A stretch of 64,000 bases of DNA from Eleftheria terrae (GCF_030419005.1 NZ_CP106953.1:186001-250000); one strand, 5' to 3'; counted from the stretch's first letter, positions 35,756-44,308 are shown. Notes: generated by a model not told the origin, from the sequence alone. Numbers and translations: made by a program.

Positions 35756-36835
35756 TCAGGGGGCGGACAGCGGCCAGGACCGCCAGCGCTGCCAGCGACG
35801 CTGCAGCAGCCGCCACAGGCCTTCCGGCTCACGGATCAGGATGAAGATGATCAGGCTACCGAGCACGATCTTCTGCGCGTTCTCGAAGTTGCCGGGATCG
35901 ATCAGCCCGGCCAGCCACTGCGTGGCGAGGTTCGACAGCAGGATCGGAAACAGCACCATGAAGGCCGCCCCCAGGAATGCCCCGGCCACGCTGCCCAGCC
36001 CGCCCAGGATCACGATGAAGAGCACCTGGAACGAGCGCGCCAGGTCGAAGCCGTGGGGCTCGACGGTGCCCACGTAGGCAAAGGCCCACAAGGCGCCCGC
36101 CACGCCCAGGTAGAAGGAGCTCACCGCGAACGCCAGCAGCTTGGCTCGCCGCACCGGGATGCCGATCACCTCGGCCGCGGTGTCCATGTCGCGCACCGCG
36201 CGCCACTGGCGGCCGATGTCGCCGTTCGCGAGGTTGCGCGCCAGCAGGGTGAGCAGCAGCACCACCGCCAGCGTGAGCAGGTAGCGGCCGGCGGGCGAGG
36301 ACAGGTCCTGCCCGGCCACCACCAGCCGGGGCGCGCTGATGACACCCGAGGGGTTGTGGTTGGAGAACCAGCCAAACCTGACGAAGAGCCAGGGCACGAA
36401 GAACTGGGCGGCCAGCGTCGACACGATGAGGTAGAAGCCCTTGATGCGCAGGCTGGGCAGGCCCACCAGCACACCGAAGGCCGCCGCCACCGCGCCGCCG
36501 AGCAGCAGGCCGGCCGGCAACGGCAGGCCCGGTAGGCGCAGCAGCAGGTTGTAGCTGGCGAACGCCCCCACGCACATGAAGGCGGCGGAGCCGACCGACA
36601 ACTGCCCCGCGTAGCCGGTGAGCAGGTTCAGCCCCAGGCCTGCCAGCGACAACACCAGCCAGGGAACGAGCACCGCCGAGAACAGGTAGTCGCCGCCGAC
36701 CCGTGGCAACCAGACAAGCGCCAGCGCCAGGCCGATCACGATCCACCACGGCCGCGCACCCAGCGGCGGACGCCAGAGGCGCGCGCTGGACGCATGCGTC
36801 CAATCGGGGGCGACGGTGCTGGTGTGGCTGCGCAT
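35756..36835 (-). CDS. livM: ABC transporter permease LivM
   Basis: 359 residues. ATG 36835 is preceded by a strong GGAGGAGGGG site; a GTG at 36853 is less likely. About nine hydrophobic helices run from WWIVIGLALALVWL to IVLGSLIIFILI. The conserved LivM features are GYAGQLSVGSAAFMCVGAFA and the cytoplasmic coupling loop with RAVRDMDTAAEVIGI, then AFAVSSFYLGVAGALWA. It lies 79 bp ahead of the binding-protein gene and 14 bp after livH. The family is certain; the substrate is not shown. Confidence 0.9.
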   Translation of the reverse strand: MRSHTSTVAPDWTHASSARLWRPPLGARPWWIVIGLALALVWLPRVGGDYLFSAVLVPWLVLSLAGLGLNLLTGYAGQLSVGSAAFMCVGAFASYNLLLRLPGLPLPAGLLLGGAVAAAFGVLVGLPSLRIKGFYLIVSTLAAQFFVPWLFVRFGWFSNHNPSGVISAPRLVVAGQDLSSPAGRYLLTLAVVLLLTLLARNLANGDIGRQWRAVRDMDTAAEVIGIPVRRAKLLAFAVSSFYLGVAGALWAFAYVGTVEPHGFDLARSFQVLFIVILGGLGSVAGAFLGAAFMVLFPILLSNLATQWLAGLIDPGNFENAQKIVLGSLIIFILIREPEGLWRLLQRRWQRWRSWPLSAP

Positions 36836-36849
36836 GGGACCCCTCCTCC

Positions 36850-37731
36850 TCACACCCGTTGCACGGTGCGTTCACCAAAGACGCCATCGGGCCGCCAGAA
36901 CAGCAACAGCAGCGCCACCACATAGGGAAACCAGTTCTCGATGCCGCCGCCCACGAACGGCCCGACATACACCTCGGCCAGCTTTTCGGCCGCTCCGACC
37001 AGCAGGCCGCCGGCGATGGCACCGGCCACCGAGGAGAACCCGCCGATGATCAGCACCGGCAGCGCCTTGAGGACGATCAGCGACAGCGAGAACTGCACGC
37101 CGGTGCGGGCCCCCCACAACAACCCGGCCACCAGCGCCACCGCCCCCGCCGCCGACCACACCAGCGCCCCGAGGCGCTGGATGTCGACGCCGACGGCCAG
37201 CGCAGCCAGCGGGTCGTCCGCCACACCGCGCAGCGCCAACCCCACCCGGGTGCGGTGGAACACAATGCCCAGCGCCGCGACCAGCACCGCTGCCGTGGCA
37301 GCGGCCGCCAGGTCGAGGCTGCTGATGAGCACGCCGCCCAGTGCCACCGGCGTGTCCTCGATGCCGAGGTCGAGCGCATGCACCTGCGCCCCCCACAGCC
37401 ATTGCGCCGCGCCTTCCAGGATGAAGCTCAGGCCCAGCGTGGCCATGAACAGCACCATCGGCGGGCGCGCCACCAGCGGCTTGATCACGACGCGGCTGAT
37501 GAGCAGCGCCAGCAACACCATCGCCAGCAGCGTGGCTGCAAGCGCCGCGACAAACGGCCAGCCGCGCTCGACCAGGCTGACGAAGGTGAGCGCAGCGAAC
37601 AGCACCATCGCGCCCTGCGCGAAATTGAAGATGCCGGACGACTTGTAGACCAGCACGAAGCCGATCGCGACCATGGAGTACATGACCCCGGCCAGCAGGC
37701 CGCCGATCAGCACCTCGATGAAAAAGTCCAT
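36850..37731 (-). CDS. livH: ABC transporter permease LivH
   Basis: 293 residues from ATG 37731 (GGAAGGGG upstream; a GTG directly in front is possible). The LivH hallmarks are GLLAGVMYSMVAIGFVLVYK, then SSGIFNFAQGAMVLFAAL, the coupling-loop segment GLALRGVADDPLAALAVGVD, and LPVLIIGGFSSVAGAIAGGL. Eight or so membrane helices. It pairs with LivM to form the channel. It lies 18 bp after livG within the sulfur operon. Confidence 0.9.
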   Translation of the reverse strand: MDFFIEVLIGGLLAGVMYSMVAIGFVLVYKSSGIFNFAQGAMVLFAALTFVSLVERGWPFVAALAATLLAMVLLALLISRVVIKPLVARPPMVLFMATLGLSFILEGAAQWLWGAQVHALDLGIEDTPVALGGVLISSLDLAAAATAAVLVAALGIVFHRTRVGLALRGVADDPLAALAVGVDIQRLGALVWSAAGAVALVAGLLWGARTGVQFSLSLIVLKALPVLIIGGFSSVAGAIAGGLLVGAAEKLAEVYVGPFVGGGIENWFPYVVALLLLFWRPDGVFGERTVQRV

Positions 37732-37749
37732 CACCCCTTCCCCCTGCCC

Positions 37750-38562
37750 TCAGTGCAGCCCGGCGCCCAGGTAGGCGGCGATGACCTCGGGCCGGTCGCG
37801 CACCGCCTCGGGCCGGCCGTCGGCGATCTTGCGGCCGTGGTCCAGCACCACGACCCGGTCCGACACGTCCATCACCACCCCCATGTCATGCTCGATCAAC
37901 ACCACCGTCGTGCCGAAGCGGCGGTTCACCTCCACCACCACGCGAGCCATCTCGTGCTTGTCGGCGCTGCCCATGCCGGCCATCGGCTCGTCCAGCAGCA
38001 GCAGCCGGGGCTCGGCCGCCAGGGCACGTGCCAGCTCGACCCGCTTCTGCAGGCCATAGGGCAGCTCGGCCACGGTGCGGTCGCGCCAGCGCTGCAAGCG
38101 CAGGAACTCCAGCAGTTCCTCGGCATGGGCGCGTTGCCGCGCGGCCTCGGCGCGTGCCCCGGGCAAGCGAAGCGCGTTGGCCCAGAAGCCGGCACCTGTG
38201 CCGCCCTGGCGGCCGGCGATGATGTTGTCGATCACCGGCATGCCCTTGAACAGCGCCAGGTTCTGGAAGGTGCGGGCCACCCCCAGGCGTGCCATGTGGC
38301 GTGGCGCCACCCGCTCGATGGGCCGGCCGCCGAAGCGGAGGCTGCCGGCCTGCGGCCGGTAGACACCGCTCACCACGTTCAGCAAGGAGCTCTTGCCCGC
38401 CCCATTGGGGCCGATGATCGACAGCACCTCACCCTCGTGCACCAAGAACCCGATGTCCCGGATGGCCGTGACACCGCCGAAGCGCAGCGTGATGTGCTCA
38501 AGCTCCAGCAGTGGCACCGCGCGGATGGCGTGGCGGCCGGGCTGGCTGGCCGTCTGCGTCAT
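37750..38562 (-). CDS. livG: ABC transporter ATPase LivG
   Basis: 270 residues from ATG 38562 in an ATGA overlap with the preceding gene. Walker A is GPNGAGKSS, then RTFQNLALFKGM (Q-loop), a signature reading LPYGLQKRVELARAL, and LLLDEPMAGM with the H-loop IEHDMGVVMDVSDRV. The signature PYGLQKRVE, rather than PYGxQRRLE, matches LivG of amide- and organosulfur-linked clusters. It is the first of the five transporter genes of the operon. Confidence 0.9.
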   Translation of the reverse strand: MTQTASQPGRHAIRAVPLLELEHITLRFGGVTAIRDIGFLVHEGEVLSIIGPNGAGKSSLLNVVSGVYRPQAGSLRFGGRPIERVAPRHMARLGVARTFQNLALFKGMPVIDNIIAGRQGGTGAGFWANALRLPGARAEAARQRAHAEELLEFLRLQRWRDRTVAELPYGLQKRVELARALAAEPRLLLLDEPMAGMGSADKHEMARVVVEVNRRFGTTVVLIEHDMGVVMDVSDRVVVLDHGRKIADGRPEAVRDRPEVIAAYLGAGLH

Positions 38563-39455
38563 GTCGATGCCCCCGCAAGGTGGGGCGGCCACGCGGTCGC
38601 ACCACCGGCCGACGACAGGGGCGCTGCGCCGAAGGATTCGAGCAGCTCGACGGTGGGCCGCGACAACGGCCCGTCGGTGATCCAGCGCAGCCCCGGGCGC
38701 AGGCCCAGCACAGCCGCCGCACGCCAGCGCAGCCACCCGCCAGGCCGGCCTTCGGTCTGGCGCGCGATGTCGCGAGCTGCTGCCTCCAGCGTGCCGGCCG
38801 GCGCCACCCAGAGGTCGGGCCGGGCACGCCGCCGGTCGGCCCAGGCGTCGCCGCCCGGCTCTGGAAGTACCAGCGTGGCTGCCTGGCGCCACCACTCCTG
38901 CTGCAACCAGGCCAGCCCTGGGGCCCAGTGCGGCTCGAACTCCGCGAGCACCCGCAGCCCGCGCTGGCGGTCGGCGTGCTGTTCCAGCGGGTCCGCCGGC
39001 TCATCCCGCGTCGGCCCTGCGTTGGCATCCGGCCCTCGAAGCAGCCCGGCAAAGGGCAGGACGCGGACAGCAACCGCACCGTCGGCCGCCGTGCTGCGCA
39101 GCGGATAGGCGACATGGACCTGGCCGAGCCCGGTCGGGCGCCGGGCCAGCAAGGCCTCCAGCTCGTGCGTGCTGTCCACCAGCACGTGCTGGAGCGGCAC
39201 GTCCGGCAGCGCATCGGCATCGGCCCGCCACTGCAGGGGCTGCACGCAGGCGCCGATCAGCGGTGCGGCCTTCAGCGTCAGCACGAATGCCGCGCTCAAG
39301 GGGCCTACGGTGGTGATGGTGTCACCGTCCCGCACGCCGGCCCGGCGCCAGCCTTCTGCCAGTGCGGCCACGTCGGCCCGCAGGCCCTCTCTGCTCCAGC
39401 ACAGCCATTGCCCACGACGGTGGACACGCAGTGCGTCGGTTGATGCGATTGCCAT
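38559..39455 (-). CDS. Short AMP-ligase-like protein lacking the ATP-binding signature
   Basis: 298 residues from ATG 39455. The first 110 residues look like the front of an acyl-CoA synthetase/AMP-ligase (SREGLRADVAALAEGWRRAGV, GDTITTVGPLSAAFVLTLKA). A late segment (LRWITDGPLSRPTVELLESFG) resembles the region where AMP ligases select the acid. I see no STG-TGxPK phosphate loop, no YGxTE motif and no C-terminal lysine domain; true members are 500 or more residues. It is therefore a shrunken or degenerate relative. Acyl-CoA ligases occur in Liv-type operons, so this may be a decaying or repurposed copy. It sits between sfnG (29 bp) and livG (overlap), still in frame and with normal codon use. 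Confidence 0.6.
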   Translation of the reverse strand: MAIASTDALRVHRRGQWLCWSREGLRADVAALAEGWRRAGVRDGDTITTVGPLSAAFVLTLKAAPLIGACVQPLQWRADADALPDVPLQHVLVDSTHELEALLARRPTGLGQVHVAYPLRSTAADGAVAVRVLPFAGLLRGPDANAGPTRDEPADPLEQHADRQRGLRVLAEFEPHWAPGLAWLQQEWWRQAATLVLPEPGGDAWADRRRARPDLWVAPAGTLEAAARDIARQTEGRPGGWLRWRAAAVLGLRPGLRWITDGPLSRPTVELLESFGAAPLSSAGGATAWPPHLAGAST

Positions 39456-39484
39456 CGTCGGTCCCTGCGCGGGGCGTCCGGTGC

Positions 39485-40585
39485 TCAGGCGGCGGCGACC
39501 GGCTCGCGCCGGGCCTCCAGCTCACGCACCAGGGGCAGCACCTTGCGGCCGAAGTACTCCACCTCCTCGATGAAGTGCAGGAAGCCGATCAGGATGAGGT
39601 CGGCGCCTGCCTCCTTCAGCGCCACGATGCGCTCGGCAATCTGCTGCGGCGTGCCGATCAGGTTGGTGCGGAAGCCGTCGTTGTACTGAACCAGGTCCTC
39701 GAAGCTGGACTTCGCCCAGTTGCCTTCACGCTCCGGCGACGCTGCCCCGGCGTTCTTCACCTCGGCGCCGAACGCGTTCACCGCCTCGGGATCGGCTGCG
39801 GCAATGATCTCCTGCAACACCCGCTGGGCCTCCTCCTCGGTGTCCCGGGCGATCATGAAGGCGTTCACGCCGACCTTCACGCGGTGCCCGTTGGCCGCCG
39901 CCTTGGCGTGGAGGTCGTCCACCTGCTTGCGGATGTTCTCGGGCGTGTTGCCGTTGGTGAAGTACCAGTCCGAAACCCGTGCAGCCATGTCCCGGGCCGC
40001 CCGCGAACTGCCGCCCTGGAAGATCTCGGGCAGCGGCTGCGCGGGCTTGGGCTTGAGCGTGTAGTGTGTGTAGCGATAGAAGTCGCCGCGGAAGCTGAAG
40101 TTGTCCTCGCGCCAGATGCCGCGCAGCGACCGGATGAACTCCTCCGACCGGCGGTAGCGCTCGTCGTGGTCGAGCCACGGCTCGCCGATGGCGGCGAACT
40201 CGCCGCGGAACCAGCCGCTGACGATGTTGACCGCGATGCGTCCGCCGGTGAGCTGGCTGATGGTGGCCACCTGCTTGGCCGCCAGCGTCGGGTTCCAGGG
40301 ACCAGGCAGGATGGCCGCGATCACCGTGAGCCGGCTCGTTGCAGCCAGCAACGCGTGAGAGAAGGCGACCGACTCATGCTGGTACTCCGCCCCATAGCCG
40401 GCGGTGAAGCGGATCTGCGTCAGCGCATAGTCAAAGCCGTTGCGCTCGGCCGCCTGGGCGAGGCGGCGGTTGTAGTCGATGTCCCAGCTGGTGCGCTGTT
40501 CGATCTTGCTGATCACCAGGCCGCCACTGACATTGGGCACCCAGTAGGCGAACTTGATCGGCGGTTCGTGGCGGTTGTCGCTCAT
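39485..40585 (-). CDS. sfnG: FMNH2-dependent dimethyl sulfone monooxygenase SfnG
   Basis: 366 residues. ATG 40585 has a GAGGAAA site. It is a luciferase-like (LLM) monooxygenase of the SfnG group. Characteristic runs are IKFAYWVPNVSGGLVISK, RFTAGYGAEYQHESVAFS, ILPGPWNPTLAAKQVATI, NIVSGWFRGEF, FQGGSSRAARDMAARVSDW and NWAKSSFEDLVQYNDG. SfnG converts dimethyl sulfone to methanesulfinate and formaldehyde with FMNH2, letting cells use it as a sulfur source. The reductase gene msuE is directly upstream, which suits the two-component scheme. Cytoplasmic. The identity is very secure from the motif density. Confidence 0.93.
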   Translation of the reverse strand: MSDNRHEPPIKFAYWVPNVSGGLVISKIEQRTSWDIDYNRRLAQAAERNGFDYALTQIRFTAGYGAEYQHESVAFSHALLAATSRLTVIAAILPGPWNPTLAAKQVATISQLTGGRIAVNIVSGWFRGEFAAIGEPWLDHDERYRRSEEFIRSLRGIWREDNFSFRGDFYRYTHYTLKPKPAQPLPEIFQGGSSRAARDMAARVSDWYFTNGNTPENIRKQVDDLHAKAAANGHRVKVGVNAFMIARDTEEEAQRVLQEIIAAADPEAVNAFGAEVKNAGAASPEREGNWAKSSFEDLVQYNDGFRTNLIGTPQQIAERIVALKEAGADLILIGFLHFIEEVEYFGRKVLPLVRELEARREPVAAA

Positions 40586-40627
40586 GCTCGTTTCCTCGTG
40601 TTCGGTGGCTCGGTCCAACGCCTGCCT

Positions 40628-41209
40628 TCAGGCAGCGGCGGCCACGGCATCGACCCGGGCCAGCGCCGGTGCGTGGCTGGGCAGCAGGCGGGCGGCCTGC
40701 AGGGCGGCTTCGTCGATGCGGGCCTGCAGCGCCGGGTTGCGCACCGTGAGCCCGTCGAAGTCGGCCTCCGACGCATACACCGCCGAGGGAACGGTGTGGG
40801 TGCGGAAGAAGGCGAACAGCGGGCGCAGCGCATGGTCCACGCTCAGCGCATGGCGGTCGCTGCCGCCGGTGGCGGCCAGCAGCACCGGCCGGCCAACCAG
40901 GGCGTTTGGCGCAATGAGATCGATCAGGTGCTTGAACAGGCCGGCGAAGGTGCCCTTGTAGATCGGGGTGGCGGCGATCAGCAGGTCGGCCTCCTCGATG
41001 GACGTGAGCGCAGCAGCACCGACCGGCCCGAGGCTGGCGCGGTCCCCGGCCACCGCGATGTGCGGGGCCAGAGCGCGGATGGACAGTGTCTCGACCTCGA
41101 TCTGCACGTGCTCGGCGAGCGACGCGACGATGCTTTCGACGAGGGCCTGCGTGCGCGAACGCTCGCTGCTGCTGCCGATGATGGCGACGACCTTGAAGGG
41201 CTGGGGCAT
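40628..41209 (-). CDS. msuE: NADPH-dependent FMN reductase, MsuE-type
   Basis: 193 residues from ATG 41209, with AAGGAG 8 bp upstream. A flavodoxin-like fold with the FMN phosphate loop IIGSSSERSRTQALVE, then DLLIAATPIYKGTFAGLFKHLIDLI and LLAATGGSDRHALSVDHALRP, as in SsuE/MsuE reductases. It supplies FMNH2 to SfnG and probably to the SfnB- and DszC-like enzymes. It is the first gene of the ten-gene minus operon, preceded by a sigma-54 promoter 34 bp upstream. Confidence 0.88.
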   Translation of the reverse strand: MPQPFKVVAIIGSSSERSRTQALVESIVASLAEHVQIEVETLSIRALAPHIAVAGDRASLGPVGAAALTSIEEADLLIAATPIYKGTFAGLFKHLIDLIAPNALVGRPVLLAATGGSDRHALSVDHALRPLFAFFRTHTVPSAVYASEADFDGLTVRNPALQARIDEAALQAARLLPSHAPALARVDAVAAAA

Positions 41210-41242
41210 GACGGGACTCCTTGCGTTTGGGCAGCCATTCAT

Positions 41243-41258
41243 TGCACCGACCGTGCCA
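41243..41258 (-). promoter_or_regulatory. Sigma-54 (-24/-12) promoter of the msuE-sfnG operon
   Basis: On the minus strand TGGCAC (41258-41253), 5 bp, then GTGCA (41247-41243): the -24 GG and -12 GC elements at canonical spacing (consensus TGGCAC-N5-TTGCA). It lies 34 bp before the msuE start. An SfnR-type sigma-54 activator gene is next door, which makes it functionally plausible. Confidence 0.75.
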
Positions 41259-41375
41259 CCTCGGCGCGTTGACCTGGCCCTGAATCGTTTGCCGAACATG
41301 CTTATGCGGTCCGCAGCCCACCCGGGCCCCCGGCAGCCGTGCAGGGTGCGCCGCTGCTGCCTGCGCCGCATCGAT

Positions 41376-41391
41376 TGCTGCTGCAGCAGCA
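41376..41391. promoter_or_regulatory. Candidate SfnR upstream activating site (perfect 16-bp palindrome)
   Basis: TGCTGCTGCAGCAGCA is a perfect palindrome in the divergent msuE/sfnB spacer. It is about 130 bp from the minus-strand promoter and 170-185 bp from the plus-strand one, a normal distance for a sigma-54 activator site. CTG/CAG-rich sequence can also arise by chance in GC-rich DNA, so this is a candidate only. Confidence 0.45.
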
Positions 41392-41461
41392 GCCCATGCT
41401 GCATCCCGCGCAGGCCGCTCCCGACGTGGACGGCGCGGCACCGGTGGACGCCGGCAAGCGC

Positions 41462-41481
41462 GCTGCTGCATTGCCAGCAGC
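41462..41481. promoter_or_regulatory. Second candidate activator site, GCTGCTG-N6-CAGCAGC
   Basis: An inverted repeat with 7-bp arms and a 6-bp centre (CATTGC), sharing the GCTGCTG/CAGCAGC arms of the site at 41376. Two related dyads between two divergent sigma-54 promoters fit tandem activator sites serving both directions. Confidence 0.4.
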
Positions 41482-41559
41482 AGCTACCGGGCGCTGCGCG
41501 ATCCCCAGCAGCGCGGCTGCTTGCTGGGCAGCACAGGTCGCCACCCCGTGGCCTGCGGC

Positions 41560-41575
41560 TGGCACATGACCTGCT
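41560..41575 (+). promoter_or_regulatory. Sigma-54 (-24/-12) promoter of the sfnB-sfnR operon
   Basis: TGGCAC, 5 bp (ATGAC), then CTGCT: the -24 GG and -12 GC are at the right spacing. It lies 35 bp before ATG 41610. With the mirror promoter at 41243-41258 it makes a divergent sigma-54 control region. Confidence 0.75.
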
Positions 41576-41609
41576 TCCCCGGCCGCAGCACTCACCTCCC
41601 AGGGTCTCG

Positions 41610-42854
41610 ATGAACACCCCCCTCGCGCTGGATCCTGCTGCCGCGGCAGCCCCCCTCCCCGCCGAAGCCACCCTGCCCCGCGCGGACAGCCTGTCTGGCG
41701 TGCCCGTCGTCCTCCAGGCGCTGTGCCGGCGTTTCGCCGAAACCGCGGCCGAGCGCGACGTGCTCGGCGGCACCCCCAAGGCCCAGCGCGATGACATCCG
41801 CCGCAGCGGCCTGCTGCGGCTGTCCATCCCGCAGTCGCTCGGCGGCCTGGGCGGCCGCTGGTCGCTGGTGCTGTCGGCAGTGCGCCAGCTGGCGCGTGCC
41901 GACAGCTCGGTGGCCCATCTGTTCGCCTTCCATCACCTGATGCTGGCCACCGTGCAGCTGTTCGGCCAGCCGGCGCAGTGGCAGCCGTGGCTGCGTCACA
42001 CTGCGCAGCGGGACTGGTTCTGGGGCAATGCGCTCAATCCGCTGGACAGGCGCACCACCTGGCGCCGCACCCCCCACGGGCTGGAGTTCTCGGGCATGAA
42101 GAGCTTCTGCTCCGGCGCGCTCGACTCGCAGATGCTGGTGGTGTCGGCAGTGGACGAGAGCGACGCGTCCCGCATGCTGGTCGCCGCGGTGCCCACCAGC
42201 CGCAGTGGCATCCACCTGATGCAGGACTGGGACAACATCGGGCAGCGCCAGACCGACAGCGGCAGCGTCTACTTCGACCGGCTGCGGGTGGAAGACGACG
42301 AGCTGCTGCTCGACCCCGGCCCGCTGTCCACGCCGCTCGCCTGCATGCGGCCCCTGCTGGCACAGGCCATCCTGGCCAACATCTACGTCGGCATTGCCGA
42401 GGGGGCGTTCTCCGACGCGCTGCACTACACCCGGCAGGAAGCACGGCCCTGGCCCGGCTCGAGGCGCGCTGCCGCCGAGGAGGACCCGCATGTGCTCACC
42501 GGCTTTGGCGAGTTCCATGTGGGCCTGGAGGCAATGCGGCTGCTCACCGACCGTGCCGGCCAACGGGTCGACGAGGCCCTGCAGCGCGGCAGCGAGCTGA
42601 CCGCCGACGAGCGCGGCGCAACAGCCGTCGCCATTGCCGCTGCGAAGGTCTGCGCCACCCGCACCGGGCTGGACATCTGCAACCGGCTGTTCGAAGTCAC
42701 TGGCGCGCGCTCCACCCACGCCCGGCTGGGGCTCGACCGCCACTGGCGCAACCTCCGCACCCATACGCTGCACGACCCGGTGCAGCTCAAGCTGCAGGAG
42801 CTGGGTGACTGGGTGCTCAAGGGGCAGTGGCCGCAGCCTACCTTCTATTCATGA
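41610..42854 (+). CDS. sfnB: SfnB-type flavin monooxygenase-like protein (sulfur acquisition)
   Basis: 414 residues from ATG 41610. An acyl-CoA dehydrogenase-fold protein with the sulfur-acquisition pattern: [83 protein letters not shown] and the end [21 protein letters not shown]. Its N-terminus is about 30 residues longer than that of the paralogue at 31089. The stop overlaps the start of the sigma-54 activator gene (ATGA), so regulator and enzyme are coupled. In Pseudomonas sfn loci such a protein accompanies SfnR and SfnG; its exact reaction is unsettled. Confidence 0.85.
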   Translation: MNTPLALDPAAAAAPLPAEATLPRADSLSGVPVVLQALCRRFAETAAERDVLGGTPKAQRDDIRRSGLLRLSIPQSLGGLGGRWSLVLSAVRQLARADSSVAHLFAFHHLMLATVQLFGQPAQWQPWLRHTAQRDWFWGNALNPLDRRTTWRRTPHGLEFSGMKSFCSGALDSQMLVVSAVDESDASRMLVAAVPTSRSGIHLMQDWDNIGQRQTDSGSVYFDRLRVEDDELLLDPGPLSTPLACMRPLLAQAILANIYVGIAEGAFSDALHYTRQEARPWPGSRRAAAEEDPHVLTGFGEFHVGLEAMRLLTDRAGQRVDEALQRGSELTADERGATAVAIAAAKVCATRTGLDICNRLFEVTGARSTHARLGLDRHWRNLRTHTLHDPVQLKLQELGDWVLKGQWPQPTFYS

Positions 42855-43942
42855 ACACGGTCGAACGGGATGCGCGCCCCGGCGAGCTGCGGCACCGCGT
42901 CCCAGGCGAGCGCCGCGCGGCCTGGCAACCAGGGCACGAATCGCTGCAGGTGCTCGAAGACCCGCGTTCGCGCGAGCTGTTGCTGGTGATCCAGCGCATC
43001 GGGCCCACCGATGCACCGGTGCTGCTGCTCGGCGAAAGCGGCACCGGCAAGGACTGGATCGCCCGCGCCCTGCACGCTGCCAGCCGGCGCGGCCACGGCC
43101 CTTTCGTCGCAGTGAACTGCGGCGCCTATCCCACCGACAGCCTGGAAGGCGAACTGTTCGGGCATGGCAAGGGCCGCGTGCCGGGCGCCTTTGCGGTCCA
43201 CATGGGCGGGCTCGAGGCCGGACAGGGCGGCACCGTGTTCCTCGACGAAGTCGACCGCCTGCCGCACCACCTGCAGGCACGACTGCTGCAACTGCTGCAA
43301 GCCCGGGAGCTGGTGCGCGTCGGCGCCGGGCGGCCGCTGCCGGCGGACATCCGGCTTGTCACGGCCACCGCCATCGACCTCGACCGGGCGGTGCGCGAGG
43401 GTCGCTTCCGGGAAGACCTCTACCATGCCTTGAGGGCCATCCACCTGCGGGTTCCGCCGTTGAGGGAGCGACGGCGCGACATCCTGCCGCTCGCGCGCCA
43501 CTTCCTTGCCCTGCTGGGCGAGCGGCTGAACTGCCCGCGCCGGCACTTCAGCCCCGCTGCGCAAGCCCAGCTGCTGGCGCACGACTGGCCGGGCAACCTG
43601 CGGGAGCTGGAGAACGTGGTGCACCACGCGCTGCTGATCGGCGACGGCCCGGACATCGGCGAGCAGGCGCTGTCCCTCACCACCCTGCCTGCCGGCGCCA
43701 CCCCCTCCGCGTCTGAGGACGCGGCTTCCGGGCCCGCCCTTGCGGAGCTGCAGCAGGCGCTGCATCGCCTGTGCGAGGACGCGCCTGCGGAGCTCTGGTC
43801 CCTGATCGAGAGAACCGTGGTGAGCGTGGCCCATGCGCATTGCCAGCAGAACCAGGTGAAGGCCGCTCGGCTGCTCGGCCTCAGTCGCAACGTGCTGCGG
43901 GCCCGCTTGATCGCACACGGCCTGATCGAGGCGCGCAAGTAG
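42851..43942 (+). CDS. sfnR: Sigma-54-dependent activator, SfnR-like, with altered GAFTGA loop
   Basis: 363 residues from ATG 42851, overlapping sfnB. A bare AAA+ activator without receiver or sensor domain, as in SfnR: Walker A GESGTGKD (61-68), Walker B FLDEVD (130-135), [37 protein letters not shown], and [12 protein letters not shown]. The C-terminal Fis-type helix-turn-helix is [17 protein letters not shown]. The loop that contacts sigma-54, normally GAFTGA, reads GRVPGA (108-113) with flanking spacing preserved, so this is substitution and not a frameshift. Whether it can still activate alone is uncertain. Likely target: the two sigma-54 promoters upstream. Confidence 0.82.
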   Translation: MNTVERDARPGELRHRVPGERRAAWQPGHESLQVLEDPRSRELLLVIQRIGPTDAPVLLLGESGTGKDWIARALHAASRRGHGPFVAVNCGAYPTDSLEGELFGHGKGRVPGAFAVHMGGLEAGQGGTVFLDEVDRLPHHLQARLLQLLQARELVRVGAGRPLPADIRLVTATAIDLDRAVREGRFREDLYHALRAIHLRVPPLRERRRDILPLARHFLALLGERLNCPRRHFSPAAQAQLLAHDWPGNLRELENVVHHALLIGDGPDIGEQALSLTTLPAGATPSASEDAASGPALAELQQALHRLCEDAPAELWSLIERTVVSVAHAHCQQNQVKAARLLGLSRNVLRARLIAHGLIEARK

Positions 43943-44124
43943 GCCGGTGGCCGCACGCCGCCGCGGGTGGCGAGGGTCGCCCGGCCGAGGCGCGTGCGGT
44001 GTTCCAGCTGAAGACCTTGTCGGAGGCGGCAGGTGCGCCCTTCGGCGCAGCGCCGCGGTGGAAGGTGGGAGGCGTCCCTGGGTCTTCTGCAACAGCCAGT
44101 TTCCCAGCACGGAACTGCCATTGC

Positions 44125-44142
44125 GATAAGAAGAGTTATCGT
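44125..44142. terminator. Hairpin CGATAA-N6-TTATCG, possible terminator or operator
   Basis: 6-bp perfect arms with a 6-bp loop, in an AT-richer spot 180 bp after sfnR. There is no T-run after it, so a terminator role is weakly supported. An operator is equally possible. Confidence 0.25.
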
Positions 44143-44230
44143 AATAGGCGTGTCGGATCATAGGCCGCGTCCCGGACCAGGTCGGCCAAGCGGTGTGGCG
44201 GGTGACGCCTAGGCCCGAAGCCCTGCCGCA

Positions 44231-44308
44231 GCAGGCGACTCAAGCAGGCGACTCAAGCAGGCGACTCAAGCAGGCCACTCAAGCAGGCCACTCAAGCAGG
44301 CCACTCAA
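44231..44308. repeat. Six tandem copies of a 13-bp unit (GCAGGCGACTCAA / GCAGGCCACTCAA)
   Basis: The first three copies have G and the last three C at the seventh position, with no other change. A partial GCAG follows. The 13-bp period is not a multiple of three, so it is not coding in one frame. It lies in a gene-free stretch (43943-44538) between sfnR and the uspA remnant. The two blocks show it grew by separate duplications. Confidence 0.92.
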
